Of a DNA stretch of 64,000 nucleotides, positions 42,076 through 52,236 are shown one piece after another. The stretch covers positions 1 to 64,000 of the forward strand of contig BLSF01000073.1 in the NCBI GenBank assembly GCA_012862575.1, read 5' to 3'. Position 1 is the first letter of the stretch. Every line of letters starts with the position of its first letter. Below the pieces are notes generated by a model that saw only the letters and a program-made list of their open reading frames with translations, made no database searches and had not been told where the DNA came from. Both the position numbers and the translations under genes were made by a program. Origin of the DNA: Parietichytrium sp. I65-24A. Lineage: Eukaryota > Sar > Bigyra > Thraustochytrida > Thraustochytriidae.

Positions 42076-43860
42076 CTATTGCCCACCGACCTGAACCTCC
42101 TCAGGCTGGAGCGCGTTTGCGGGACCTTCCCGGTCTCCGTCCTGGGTTGCGGGCTGTGGCGGATCGGAGCGAGCAACAACACGCCACCCCGGAAGCAGCG
42201 ACAACAAAAACGTTTTTCCAAAGTAGTACACTTCATTCATCAGAGATGGCGGCGCTTGATTCGACGTGGCGATGTACCCCAGCTCATTGAGGCGGAGACG
42301 AGCAAAGAGCTGCTCTTGATATTCGCGTGTCCCGATGATGGGCTCCAAGTATCCAGTCTCGTACAAGTAAAACATCGAAGCAAACAGGATCAGAGCATAG
42401 AAACGAAATGAAGCGGTGTCATTGCTCATCAGGTACACGAACAACGCTAGTTTGACGATGAGCCGCACATTTATGACGATGACGCGCGGGAAGAATCTCC
42501 TCGCTGGCGCGACCCCGGCGTCACCTTGATCCTGAGCTTGGGCCTCATCCGGAGCAGCCGCATGTCGAGGAGCATACCCCTGTGGTTGAGAATGACCGTG
42601 CATGTACATTGGCATATGGTGCGCAGGCATGGAAGGTAATCGTACGCCGTTGTACTGCTGCATGGCGTGCAACAAATAAGGGTTCGAGTAATGTTGCGCA
42701 TACATCGCGGTGTTCAGATTTTGAATGCGCTGTGAGGTCTCAATAGCTTGTACCAGCCTGTCGTAGTGAAACTTGAGCTGTTCAACGCACTCATCATAAG
42801 ACTTCAAAGCCTCAGCCGGCTTGGCCTCATTCGCGTTTTCGCCGTCCACGGCCGGTTCGCTTTCTTCGCTCATTGAGTTGTACGAACGCGCACTCATGCT
42901 TCCGCGACCTGAGGAGCGCACAGGAAACCCAGGGGAATCTAAAAAGCTGGATGAAAAGGAGTCATCCAAAGAACGATCGTCAAGCTGCTGCATTAGTGCC
43001 AGAGCGGCCGGAACTCCGAGTCCGTGTCCTTCCATGTCGATACCTCGACGAGATCCACCGAAACCTGGTGCCGCTGATGCCGAGGTGGCTCCAGGTGCCG
43101 CAGAAGACGCGTTTGAGCTCACATGAGTTGAAGCAGGTGGGGCTGCTGCTCTTCGGCTGCTTGGGGACTGTGCAGAGGCATCGGCGTCGGCAAAGTTCAC
43201 ACGGTCAAAGCTAGAGGGAGCAGCCATCCTCATCTGCTGATGATAGTACAGCTGCTGCTGCAGGTACATTTGCTGTTGCTGGAGAGGGCTCTGGCTAAAC
43301 TGTGGTGAGTAAAAAGACGAAAGGTACGGTTGGTTCGGGACTTGCTGCTGTTGTTCGCCGTTTCGCACAGCACCAATGCCAGCACCGAGTTCTTGTGGCT
43401 GCTCATCCGCTTCGTCGGCCCCAGGCGAGCGAGAGGGGTGCCGAGAAAAAGAAGTGACGCCAGAGTTGAATGCTACATTTTCGTTTTGCTCGGCCGCACT
43501 CTGCGAGCTTGACTCCTTCGACGGACCGCTTGGAGCTGCGACTGTTGGTGGCTCTTTGGAAACCGGGATGAGAAGGTGCAAAATTTGGGGCTCGGACAGA
43601 TCCGCCTTGGAGAACACCTCCGATAGCAGCCTGGAATCTTCCAGCATTTTCCCAAAGTAGATGAGTCGTTGTTTCGCAGGATCCGGGTTCGTTGGATAGT
43701 CCTTTTCCAGCTGCTGCTTCAAGTCCCGCGTGCGGCTGCCCTCCACCAGTGGGAACTTGACTTTGAAGATATCCACATTCGGGTTGTACGGATTCTTGAT
43801 GAGCAGCTCCACCGTCCTCACCGCCGCTTCCGGCCCCGCCATTCTTTCGTCCGAGCTCAT
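42076..43860 (-). CDS. Herp-like ubiquitin-domain ER membrane protein, 594 aa
   Basis: ATG at 43858-43860. An N-terminal ubiquitin-like domain (about 14-103) includes LIKNPYNPNVDIFKVKF, LKQQLEKDYPTNPDPAKQRL and the typical IYFGKMLEDSRLLSEVF. A long Ser/Gln/Ala-rich, disordered middle follows. One or two hydrophobic segments (about 462-483 and 490-510) lie near the C-terminus, then the tail returns to the cytosol. This order matches HERPUD/Herp, which helps assemble the HRD1 complex in ER-associated degradation. There is no signal peptide, as expected. The poly-Gln patches are lineage-specific. Confidence 0.75.
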   Translation of the reverse strand: MSSDERMAGPEAAVRTVELLIKNPYNPNVDIFKVKFPLVEGSRTRDLKQQLEKDYPTNPDPAKQRLIYFGKMLEDSRLLSEVFSKADLSEPQILHLLIPVSKEPPTVAAPSGPSKESSSQSAAEQNENVAFNSGVTSFSRHPSRSPGADEADEQPQELGAGIGAVRNGEQQQQVPNQPYLSSFYSPQFSQSPLQQQQMYLQQQLYYHQQMRMAAPSSFDRVNFADADASAQSPSSRRAAAPPASTHVSSNASSAAPGATSASAAPGFGGSRRGIDMEGHGLGVPAALALMQQLDDRSLDDSFSSSFLDSPGFPVRSSGRGSMSARSYNSMSEESEPAVDGENANEAKPAEALKSYDECVEQLKFHYDRLVQAIETSQRIQNLNTAMYAQHYSNPYLLHAMQQYNGVRLPSMPAHHMPMYMHGHSQPQGYAPRHAAAPDEAQAQDQGDAGVAPARRFFPRVIVINVRLIVKLALFVYLMSNDTASFRFYALILFASMFYLYETGYLEPIIGTREYQEQLFARLRLNELGYIATSNQAPPSLMNEVYYFGKTFLLSLLPGWRVVARSDPPQPATQDGDREGPANALQPEEVQVGGQ

Positions 43861-45290
43861 CCTTGCGCCGAGCCTATATTACTACTCTTCCCCCAACACC
43901 TGCTACACTTCGCGGCGAGCGCAGTACAAATATCCCCGACCGAATGAAAAACAACGTCGAGAGCTCGACCCGACCGACACGTATCCCCACTCTCCACGCA
44001 GAGACTCGCAAGAGACCGACAGAATGGTTGTCGAGCACGTCAACGTGATATATATATGTATGTATATATATAACCAGAGCCCACACAATATCCCACGCGA
44101 TCTTACACACCGCTGCAACGGCGCCTCTTTCGCGGCCGCTATATGCCTCTCCGAGACCTGCCTTCAATCGATCTATCTATCTATCTATATCTATATATAT
44201 ATATGCAGCGCTTTCGATATATATATATGTCCTTCGCAACTTTTCACGCAACGCGCACGCTGAAAAGTATATATATATATATTATACATGCATACACCTC
44301 GGGCAACTGCTACCGCTGGCGTCTATATATCTCTACGATCCATATGCACCAACTTGTGAATTGTTATGGTACATATGTATACAAGTGTGTAAGCTCCTAA
44401 GACATCGGCTATGTGTGGATACTATGGATAGAGTAGACTGGAGAGGGTCTTGACGTTTGGGCTGGCTGGAGTGTAAGGTTTCGCTGATAAGCGGAGCTGG
44501 TGTCATGGGACTATTCGTAGAGGTGTTTGAGCTTATGGATTGCGTAAGCGGAGCACACATTTGCTCGGATAGTCGGGAGACCTCTTGCTACTTTGTGTTT
44601 GCTACTTTGTTTCCAAGTCTGCATGCATCGCTCTCGGTAAACGCTGGAGAGAAGTTCTGATAGGAGTTTTCATAAGCTAAACTGTGACTAATTTGTCTGC
44701 AGGGGGAGTTGGACTATTATTGGCAAGTTGCTAGCTGAGCTCGTATCCAGGATGCTACCTTAGGACTTCCCATAACCACAATAGCAATTCAGATGTATGG
44801 GCATAGTTCTACCAAAACGGTAGCTAACCCGTAGCGTGTCGGGAAAAGCTGACGTGGCCGTTTTGCACTATTATTGGCCTCGAGGTAGATACTATTGTAT
44901 TACGAGCGTAATAGGTGACACTAGGCGAGGAGATTTATGATGATGATGTGAGCAAATGCTTGTCACGAGTCAATACATTTCCTTTCGATTGACAGAGTTC
45001 TCGTTTGAAACAAAACGAGCATGGAAGCAAATGGCCCTGACTGCAACAGAGTCGTGGGATAGCAGTGCGAGTGAATGTACATTTTGAACCAAAATCTGTG
45101 CAGCTTCTCTGTGTATCTCTGGATGGAGCAGAGATGAAATGGTGACATGACATGACCTGGCCAGGTCCTTCCCGGATTTCTATGTTTTCAGCGAGAACTC
45201 GCAAGCTCAAAGCCCGGAAAAGCGCAGCATGTCATGGGCGGCGGGAGTATGGTATTGAAAGAATAAGGGGGACAGGAAGCCGTGGACTGA
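43861..45290. other. Intergenic region with AT arrays, no gene found
   Basis: 1.4 kb upstream of the Herp-like gene and downstream of the PDK gene. AT-rich repeats occupy 44047-44287; the rest is without supported frames. Confidence 0.5.
44047..44287. repeat. Cluster of (AT)n and (ATCT)n arrays upstream of the Herp-like gene
   Basis: AT/GT runs at 44047-44072, (ATCT)n then (AT)n at 44169-44204, (AT)n at 44217-44229 and 44268-44287. They lie 190-430 bp upstream of the start codon on the minus strand. Confidence 0.85.
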
Positions 45291-46541
45291 CTAGGTCGGG
45301 GGCTTCGGGTCCTCCGTAGAATGGAATGCTGCTGACTGCCCGAGAGCAATGTTCTCCTCCCAGCTCTTGCGGTCCCCAAAGAAGAAGATTTGCGAGTTTC
45401 CTCGCGGGAGTGAGCTGTCACCTTCCGCGGGGCTCTTCGTGACAACGTCGGGCAGGTTTTCGCAGTTGGTGCCCAGGCGCGGGAGGTGCAGATAGGTGTC
45501 GGTTCCATACCCGTACATCGACTTTATGTCCAGATCCCCCCCGAAATATCTCGAATAGAGGCGCGAGAGCGGAAGCCCAACTCCGTAGCCAGCAAGCACG
45601 CGCCGCGTCAGGCCGTCCTCCAGGAGGTCCTTTTGTATGCGAGGATCTCTAGCAGTGCTGTGCAGAAAGCTCCAGACAAGTGGCAGCTTCGACCGCTCGA
45701 TTCCACCACCCTTGTCGCTGATCCGAATAGTGACGTCCTCCACTCCCTCTACGACATCCACCATGATCGGCGGCATTTTAGCCGTATCGTGCAGCCAGTG
45801 CTCCGTCACCGCTTTGAATGCGTTTTTGAAGATTTCCGTGAGCATGTAATGGAGATGTGATGGCACATAGGTGAATTCGACGACGTTCGAGTTTTTCTTT
45901 TTGAGCGCAAACTCGTTGCACACGAGCCTCGGCTGAATGCCAAAGTGCGAGGAGCACAGCTCGCCGGCGTCGTCTGCAGCCTTGTGAATGAGATCCAGCG
46001 GCCTGCAGTTGCCCTGTATAATGCCCGCGAAGCCTTCATTCGGCTCGCGCGAGGTGATGTGGTGCTCGATCAGAAACCGCAGCCCGATCCGGGCCAAGTA
46101 AAACCTGTTGAGCACCTTGTCCACGACGCGCTGGTCCTGCACAGAGAAGCCTTTCAGGCTCGTGCGGACCTCTAGCACGCCGCGAGACATGGTCTCGATC
46201 ACCGCGCTATTGTCCTGAAGGATAAAGCACAGCATGTCCGTGAAATCCTCCTCGTCTTCCTCGCTGACCGGGAATGGCGACTCGGCAACGCGCTCAAAGT
46301 AATCCGAGTACCATCCGATCACGTCAAGCACCGGGCCGGTGTTGGAAATCCCTAACGGCATCTGCTCCAGCTCCACAAGCCTCTGAGCGATTCTAATCTG
46401 CAGCTCCTGATGCAGAAACTGCGCATTTCGCACTTTCTGCGCAGAGTCCACGCTCGCGTTCCTCCCAAACCTGAACAAATTCTCCAGCGAGACCGCTGTC
46501 GGCTTCAGCCGAGCCATCTTTTCAAAGTATTTGAGCGCCAT
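45291..46541 (-). CDS. PDK: Mitochondrial pyruvate/branched-chain dehydrogenase kinase (PDK family), 416 aa
   Basis: Start taken at ATG 46539-46541 (MALKYFEKMARLKPT); the upstream extension has no ATG. The N-terminal helical bundle carries LSLENLF-like and RNAQFLHQELQIRIAQRL segments and the helix RIGLRFLIEHHITSREP. The GHKL ATPase domain has the N-box EIFKNAFKAVTEHW, G1 ISDKGGGI, FLHSTARDP, and the G2 region GYGVGLPLSRLYSRYFGGDL, then MYGYGTDTYLHL. PDK-family enzymes phosphorylate E1-alpha of the pyruvate or branched-chain keto acid dehydrogenase and shut it off. The presequence is short; an upstream exon is possible. Confidence 0.9.
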   Translation of the reverse strand: MALKYFEKMARLKPTAVSLENLFRFGRNASVDSAQKVRNAQFLHQELQIRIAQRLVELEQMPLGISNTGPVLDVIGWYSDYFERVAESPFPVSEEDEEDFTDMLCFILQDNSAVIETMSRGVLEVRTSLKGFSVQDQRVVDKVLNRFYLARIGLRFLIEHHITSREPNEGFAGIIQGNCRPLDLIHKAADDAGELCSSHFGIQPRLVCNEFALKKKNSNVVEFTYVPSHLHYMLTEIFKNAFKAVTEHWLHDTAKMPPIMVDVVEGVEDVTIRISDKGGGIERSKLPLVWSFLHSTARDPRIQKDLLEDGLTRRVLAGYGVGLPLSRLYSRYFGGDLDIKSMYGYGTDTYLHLPRLGTNCENLPDVVTKSPAEGDSSLPRGNSQIFFFGDRKSWEENIALGQSAAFHSTEDPKPPT

Positions 46542-47504
46542 GATCTCCGCGAGCTCTGAAGTTTCCACCTTCGCGCGCCACTTGGCTCTCGAGCGTAAAC
46601 ATCAACCTCCGCTTCTCCGTCCCTCCGCCGTCGCACTTTTCGAGCACAACGCAAGCAAGTTTTGGAGCAAAGCTACCTGGAGTGGAGAAGTATGGAGAAG
46701 TGCACGAGACGTATCAGCACAACAACTCTAGAAATAGAAAACATAGAAAATAGTGATTTCGAGCACGGTACTGACATGTGAGTACTCGAGGACAGTACCA
46801 GGTACTCAGTAATGACTGCGAGTACTCGCGGAGCTCGCGGATTGGGACTGACTGGGAGCAGTAGCTATAGCTAGGAGCTACTTGGAGCGGTCGTCTGTAG
46901 ACATGGTTTGTCAGAGAATTTACAGCGTACTGAGTAGCCTCATTATCAAACCAGTTGTTTCAGACACAAATTCTGTTCTTTCCTTCGCAAGTATTTTAAC
47001 GAGAAAGGCTCCTTCGTTGGTTGGTTTCTTCGGACACGTTTTTGATTTATGAAGAGTATGCAGATAGATGTACTTGTACAATAGCTTCACAGGAGTATCG
47101 AGCGTTTGCTCGCATTCATTCATTCATTCATTCATTCATTTATTCATACGTTCGTTTGTTTGTTTGTTTGGCGGAGAGATTGCTTTGGTATATGTCGTTC
47201 TGTATTGCTGACTGATTGATTGAGCTCGACGCAAGGTCACTTCGATGTATGGATTTGTGCAAGTTCGAATGGGCTTTGCAGGAGCCATGTCTGAGAGGCT
47301 CGCGAAAGAAGCGCGCTCATTTGCTGGGTTCCCTTGTTGTCATTGCGAGGAAGGTCTCCGTGCGACTGGTTGGTCGTGCACATAGAGTTGTGGTGTTCAG
47401 TGCATGGAACTGGCGGCCGGCCGGACGGACATTCGCGATAGAGATGGGATGAGAGCCGTGAACCTCAACCTGAAGATTAATTAAATAATTACAAAGTGGG
47501 CTTT
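46542..47504. other. Intergenic region, no gene found
   Basis: Contains a cluster of GTAC palindromes (46770-46820), (ATTC)n at about 47115-47143 and (GTTT)n at about 47151-47170. Confidence 0.5.
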
Positions 47505-50315
47505 CTAATCGTACCTTGGTCTTTTCTCGTCACGGTCAAAGATGCGGTCTTCGATCTCCTTGATCATCGCCTCGGCCTCATAGCGATATCGCCGGTAAGG
47601 TATGGAGTTGATGTTCTCAAAGAGGAGCTTGGCAGAGGAAGGGGCGGAGTCGATGTAGGTTTGAAAATCGCAATATGCATGCTTGTACCGAGGGTCGGCC
47701 TCGTGAACCAGAATGACCCTCTTGTGACTCTTCAAAGCAGTCTCAAGCTCGAATTTGACGTAGTCGCTTTGGAAGACCTCATTCGAAAGAAACAAGAGGT
47801 ATACTGAGCTCGACTTCACTCCTGCCTCCATTGCCGGCTTGGTGCAGGTTTTCGAGTTTTGATCGAACCAGCACTTGATCCCTCGAGCAGAGAGTTGGTG
47901 AAAGAGCGTGTTTACGGCATCACCCGCGGTCGTCTGCTTGTGCGATAGGAAGACGTGGTACTGAAACCCCTCCAAAGGCCTAGCGATCGCGTGAGGAAGG
48001 AGCGCATCGCCAGGATGCTCCTCCAAGGCCTGGGCGACAGGTAGAGCCGGAAGCTCGTCCTCCACGAGAGAGCCTTGCTGCGCATCGTCAAAGAAGACCT
48101 TCACGTCTTTCATTTGAATAATTGCGCGATTTTCCCCTCTCACCTTGTCCTTGCCGGCCTGGTAGGCTTGGGCAGCAGCCTCGTAACGCACACAGGCGTC
48201 TGGGTCAGAGGCCGAAGCCAGCGTGAGCTTCCACTTGAGCTTGTCCATCACGTCATCCTTGAGTTTTCGGAACATGGACACCAGCAACTTGATCGTTTTC
48301 GCGGCTTCGTCGCTCTTTTCGTCCACCGTAATGCGAATGCGGTGCTCGGTACGGAGAGCATCGAGGCGAAAATCTGTGAAACCGAAGGATAGGTAGGCGC
48401 TGTCCTGACGAAGAATAGGCTCAGCAGAGTCATCGGAGCGGCTCGAGTACTCGGCGACCAGGGCAAGGAGACGCTGGAAAACTCCGGTGGGCAGAAAAAA
48501 CTCACTAAAGTCCAAGTAGCAGGTTGGTCCGGTGAGCACATCGCTGACCTCTCCCTTCGGGAGCAGGGATGGAACGAGGTAGATCTGCTGCTTGCTCTGG
48601 CTTCCAAAGTTCCAATCACTGAGTAGCATCATGGAGCGCATGAGGTCCAAGAGGTAATCCACGGGCTCTCCCTCCCACAAAAACTCTAAAACGCGCCTCG
48701 TGGCAATACCTTCCTGCCGCAAGGTGTCATACTCTTCACTTAGGCCAGCAGCGCGGATCTCCACGTCGTACGCGGATCGCGCATGACCATCTTGGTAGCC
48801 GTTGTTGATTACCAGGGACAGAACGTTGAGCAGCCACTGAGGCTTGGTGATGACATAGTTGCGAAGGCTCTCTGTGGCGGTGAGGTGTACAAGCACTCCA
48901 AGCTCGTGGTAATAAGAGAGCATCTGCAAGCACTCTTGTTTGTCGATTCCATACTGCTGAGCGAGCGCCATGACGGCCTTGAGCTCGTGGTGCGACTCCT
49001 TAAGCTCGGTCAAGTCTTGCAGCACCTTGAGCCAACGGAGGGAGACCTTTTGCTTAATGTACTCTGCCGATTCTACTGACTTCTCCAACGTGCGGCGGAG
49101 GCTGGCAATGACTTCGCCGCCCCCTGTGCTGTTGTCCAGAGGGAAAAAGCCTATGTCTCCGTCGATGTTCGGCAGGAGCATTCTGTACCGAGCCAGATCG
49201 AGCTCTTTGCGGAGCATGGCATCGATTTTGCGGTGCTCTGCCGGGCTGGAGACTTTGTCCGCAAAGGTTCCCACCACAATGAAGGGAGACTGCGGTGCGT
49301 GCAGTGTGATGGAGTCTAGCCAGAAACGCAGATAGCTCAGCACCTCCTCCTTGTCTTCTACGGCTTGCGTCATGTCGAAGCATACGACGTACACTCCAAA
49401 CTTGGTCAAGAAGATGTGATGCAACGTGTAAAAGACCTCCTGGCCACCATAGTCCCATATGGAGAAGGCCAGTGTGCTTCCACAGCCTTGCGCTCTCTGG
49501 CGCTCCTGAATGACGAGACGGACGTCGAACTCTTGAGCAACTTCCTCCTCCTCCATGAGCGGCTTGGCGGCCGCGGGAGCCTTGTCGCTTGCGCCAGAGA
49601 GTGCCTGTGATAGCCGCTTGGAAAGGCGCGAGAGCGAGGCTTTGCGAGATTTCTGCTCCTTCTCGTAGCGCTCAAGCGCAGCGCGGTACGACTGCTGCAG
49701 GAAGTCGCTTTCCGCGGTGTCGCGCTCGGACCAGTCGACCGCCTTGGTCAGCTTGAGGTCCACTCCGATGGTGGACTCGGTGTGCTTGAATGGAAGTCCG
49801 AGCAAGCTGCGCACCGTGGATGTCTTGCCGGCCCTGCCCTGCCCGACGAGCATGAGTTTGGCTCGGCCCCATTCCTGTGCGTCGCCGTTCTTGATGGCCG
49901 CCTCGAAAGCAGCTTTTGCGGCGTCTGCATCGATTTGAAGCCCCGGCAGACTCTCCAGGACGCTGCGAAACTGCGGCTTGCTCTGCACCTTACCGTACTG
50001 CAATTTCTCGTGCTCCGACACCTTCTCGTCAAGCTCCTTTTTGTCAAACTTCTTCGTCTTGGTTGCTAGGGGCTTCTTCTTGCTCTTGCTTTTCGGCAGC
50101 AGGTACGAGTCCGCCGACTTGGCCTGTTGGTCGAAATACTCGGGGCTACTCTCCTGCTGCTCGTAGCCGTAGCCGCTGCTCTTTGTCATCTTGGAGAATT
50201 CCGGCGTCTCATCTTCCCCCTTGCTGTAGTACGCAGGCGCCGACGCAGCGGCTTTCTTCGTATTCGCATTCGTCTTGCGCCTGGTCGAGCTCACACTGCC
50301 CCACAGAAACGACAT
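47505..50315 (-). CDS. Roc-COR-TIR protein, 936 aa
   Basis: ATG at 50313-50315. A basic, disordered N-terminus (1-110) precedes a Roc-type GTPase with P-loop VGQGRAGKTST (about 157-167), IWDYGGQEVFYTLHH (about 287-300) and the base-binding VGTFADK (about 348-354). A charged insert of about 80 residues separates the early GTPase motifs from G3. COR follows (about 430-690). The C-terminal TIR domain (about 783-930) begins FQYHVFLSHKQTTAGDAV and has LFLSNEVFQSDYVKFELETA, whose FELE glutamate sits where catalytic TIRs keep theirs. Roco proteins are GTP-controlled scaffolds; TIR domains signal or cleave NAD+. A stress- or immunity-like role is inference. Confidence 0.85.
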   Translation of the reverse strand: MSFLWGSVSSTRRKTNANTKKAAASAPAYYSKGEDETPEFSKMTKSSGYGYEQQESSPEYFDQQAKSADSYLLPKSKSKKKPLATKTKKFDKKELDEKVSEHEKLQYGKVQSKPQFRSVLESLPGLQIDADAAKAAFEAAIKNGDAQEWGRAKLMLVGQGRAGKTSTVRSLLGLPFKHTESTIGVDLKLTKAVDWSERDTAESDFLQQSYRAALERYEKEQKSRKASLSRLSKRLSQALSGASDKAPAAAKPLMEEEEVAQEFDVRLVIQERQRAQGCGSTLAFSIWDYGGQEVFYTLHHIFLTKFGVYVVCFDMTQAVEDKEEVLSYLRFWLDSITLHAPQSPFIVVGTFADKVSSPAEHRKIDAMLRKELDLARYRMLLPNIDGDIGFFPLDNSTGGGEVIASLRRTLEKSVESAEYIKQKVSLRWLKVLQDLTELKESHHELKAVMALAQQYGIDKQECLQMLSYYHELGVLVHLTATESLRNYVITKPQWLLNVLSLVINNGYQDGHARSAYDVEIRAAGLSEEYDTLRQEGIATRRVLEFLWEGEPVDYLLDLMRSMMLLSDWNFGSQSKQQIYLVPSLLPKGEVSDVLTGPTCYLDFSEFFLPTGVFQRLLALVAEYSSRSDDSAEPILRQDSAYLSFGFTDFRLDALRTEHRIRITVDEKSDEAAKTIKLLVSMFRKLKDDVMDKLKWKLTLASASDPDACVRYEAAAQAYQAGKDKVRGENRAIIQMKDVKVFFDDAQQGSLVEDELPALPVAQALEEHPGDALLPHAIARPLEGFQYHVFLSHKQTTAGDAVNTLFHQLSARGIKCWFDQNSKTCTKPAMEAGVKSSSVYLLFLSNEVFQSDYVKFELETALKSHKRVILVHEADPRYKHAYCDFQTYIDSAPSSAKLLFENINSIPYRRYRYEAEAMIKEIEDRIFDRDEKRPRYD

Positions 50316-52236
50316 CTTGGCGCTCGCCCGTCGCGTCCCGTGCCTTCAGCCTTCAATGCACCAACGCAAAAAACCTTCCAAAGATATGCACGAGCCTTTG
50401 AGCCTGCCTGACAGTGAGTGAGCGAGCTTCACCGACCGTTCGTGTCCACAAAGCACGTATCTCTTCTCGGCCTTTCCGTACCTTGACTGCCGTCGTGAGT
50501 ATTGAGTTGAGGGTTTGCGAGCGCTTGACTTGGCCGCTGCGTTCGTGGTCAAGTTGCCGAATTGCCGTTTAAAGCTCGAGTCTCGTGACGTCCCGTGTCC
50601 CGTGCTGGTGTGGTGTGGTTAGGTTATGTTTGGTTTGGTTTTGGCAGTATCAAGAGTATCAGGCGAACGACTCTGACCTTCAGCTTGTTTCTACGGTTTT
50701 ATGTTTCTATGTTTACATGAACCCTCTCATGCACTCGTATGAGGGTGCTGCACACATCTCTCTCTCTTTGCAATCTCATATCTCAATCGCTGTCTGTCTG
50801 TGTGTCTATCTATCTCTCCATAAGTTATACCCATGCACACACACTTGGCTTGGCGACTGGCTTTCATATGCCAATACGAAGTCTCAGCCAGAAGAGAAGA
50901 ATTCATTGAGAGAAAGAATAGCCAGCCTTGTGAGATCGTCCAAGTTATGTCGATTGTGTTGTGGCCGCGGATTCATTTCCAGTGTTTTGTTCGCCTTCGA
51001 TGTGCTGACTGATGGACGGATGGACGGATGGGTGAATGAATCGATGAGACTGACGAGGATATGCGAAGGTTGGCAAAAGTGCAAGCAGGCCCTTTTTTTT
51101 CGTCCAAGATGTCGAAGAGATCGAGACTTGCACAGAATTTTTACTCCTTTATGATTCATGATCTTTGTGGACATGGGATTGGCTGGTTTCTTTCGTTTCT
51201 TTCGTTCTAACGGGTAGCACTGTGCTTACTGTTTTGGCCATGGCCAACAAAAGAAACCTGACGGTGAATTCTGAACTTGTGAAGTCTGTTCTGCTTTGCT
51301 CTCTTTCTTTGCAGAATTCAGAACAGAATTCACAGTCAGATGATTTAACTGAACAGAGCCAAAAGTCTCAGGCGCCATACTCCTACAGCACACTATAATC
51401 CACAATAGCACGCAATCTTACCACGTATGTTAACCCAATAGCTACGAGACTTGAGCGCTAGCCTACTAACTAATTGATTACTATGGTGGAGCACACACTC
51501 ACAACGTCATCCGTTTTGACATTAGGGTCTCATAGGAGTCGGCGTAAGAGAATCTCGCTCTTTGAGAGCCACTTCTATCTCTTTAATGCTCTTATAGCTG
51601 TATTATTAAGACGAGAGTGCACACTCTGGGGCGAGTGGTGCGTACTAATAACAGAATTCCGTAGTTTTTAGAAACTACAATCTTGATCTGTGAGAACAAT
51701 TATTTGGACAGAGATGCACTGAAAGAAACGACAAAAGTCACAGTCGAAGAGACGCAGGTATTCTTTCAAAATTCGCTGGAAAGTTTGTAGTTGGTCTTTT
51801 GCCTTGTTTTCGTCGCTCGAATTCTTGGCCTGATGCCTGATGTCCGAATTGGTTGCAAATCAAGAGTCTTGCTCCCTCAAAGTTCATGAGCTGCGAATTC
51901 TGCGGCGGAGACATACCGAGACTGAATTGCAGTTCGTTCGACGTCTACAAAGCTTCTCTGTTAGTTTTGTTTGGCAGTTGCATGTATCTTCAAATGACGT
52001 GTTTCCGCGAAAAGTCGAGCATTCTTTAGAAGAACGAGGAGAAAAAAGAGGTCAGGAAAAGGTGGGTAATGCAAAAGGACAGATCAGAGATTGTTTTCTT
52101 GTTCAGCAAAAGAGGGATCGACAGATTTATGCACACCGATGTGCGCGCGAAGAATCTCGAGACGAGCTACATCGAACTCCAGGTCTATTTCAGTTGACTG
52201 CGAGCAACAGAGTGAGCCTGACGCGAAAGGGAGCCT
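50316..52236. other. Intergenic region, no supported gene
   Basis: 1.9 kb. Long plus frames at about 50585-51154 and 51840-52379 have no ATG or family signal and low-complexity composition, so I do not call them. CTA/TAG-rich stretch near 51400-51660. Confidence 0.5.

Noticed and set aside
47505-50315. Prokaryotic TIR defence system
   Set aside because: The gene sits alone among eukaryotic genes, with Roc and COR domains; no partner genes of a known defence operon are nearby.
50585-51154. Long plus-strand open frame of 189 codons
   Set aside because: No ATG start, low-complexity composition over TCTC and GTGT runs, no motif.
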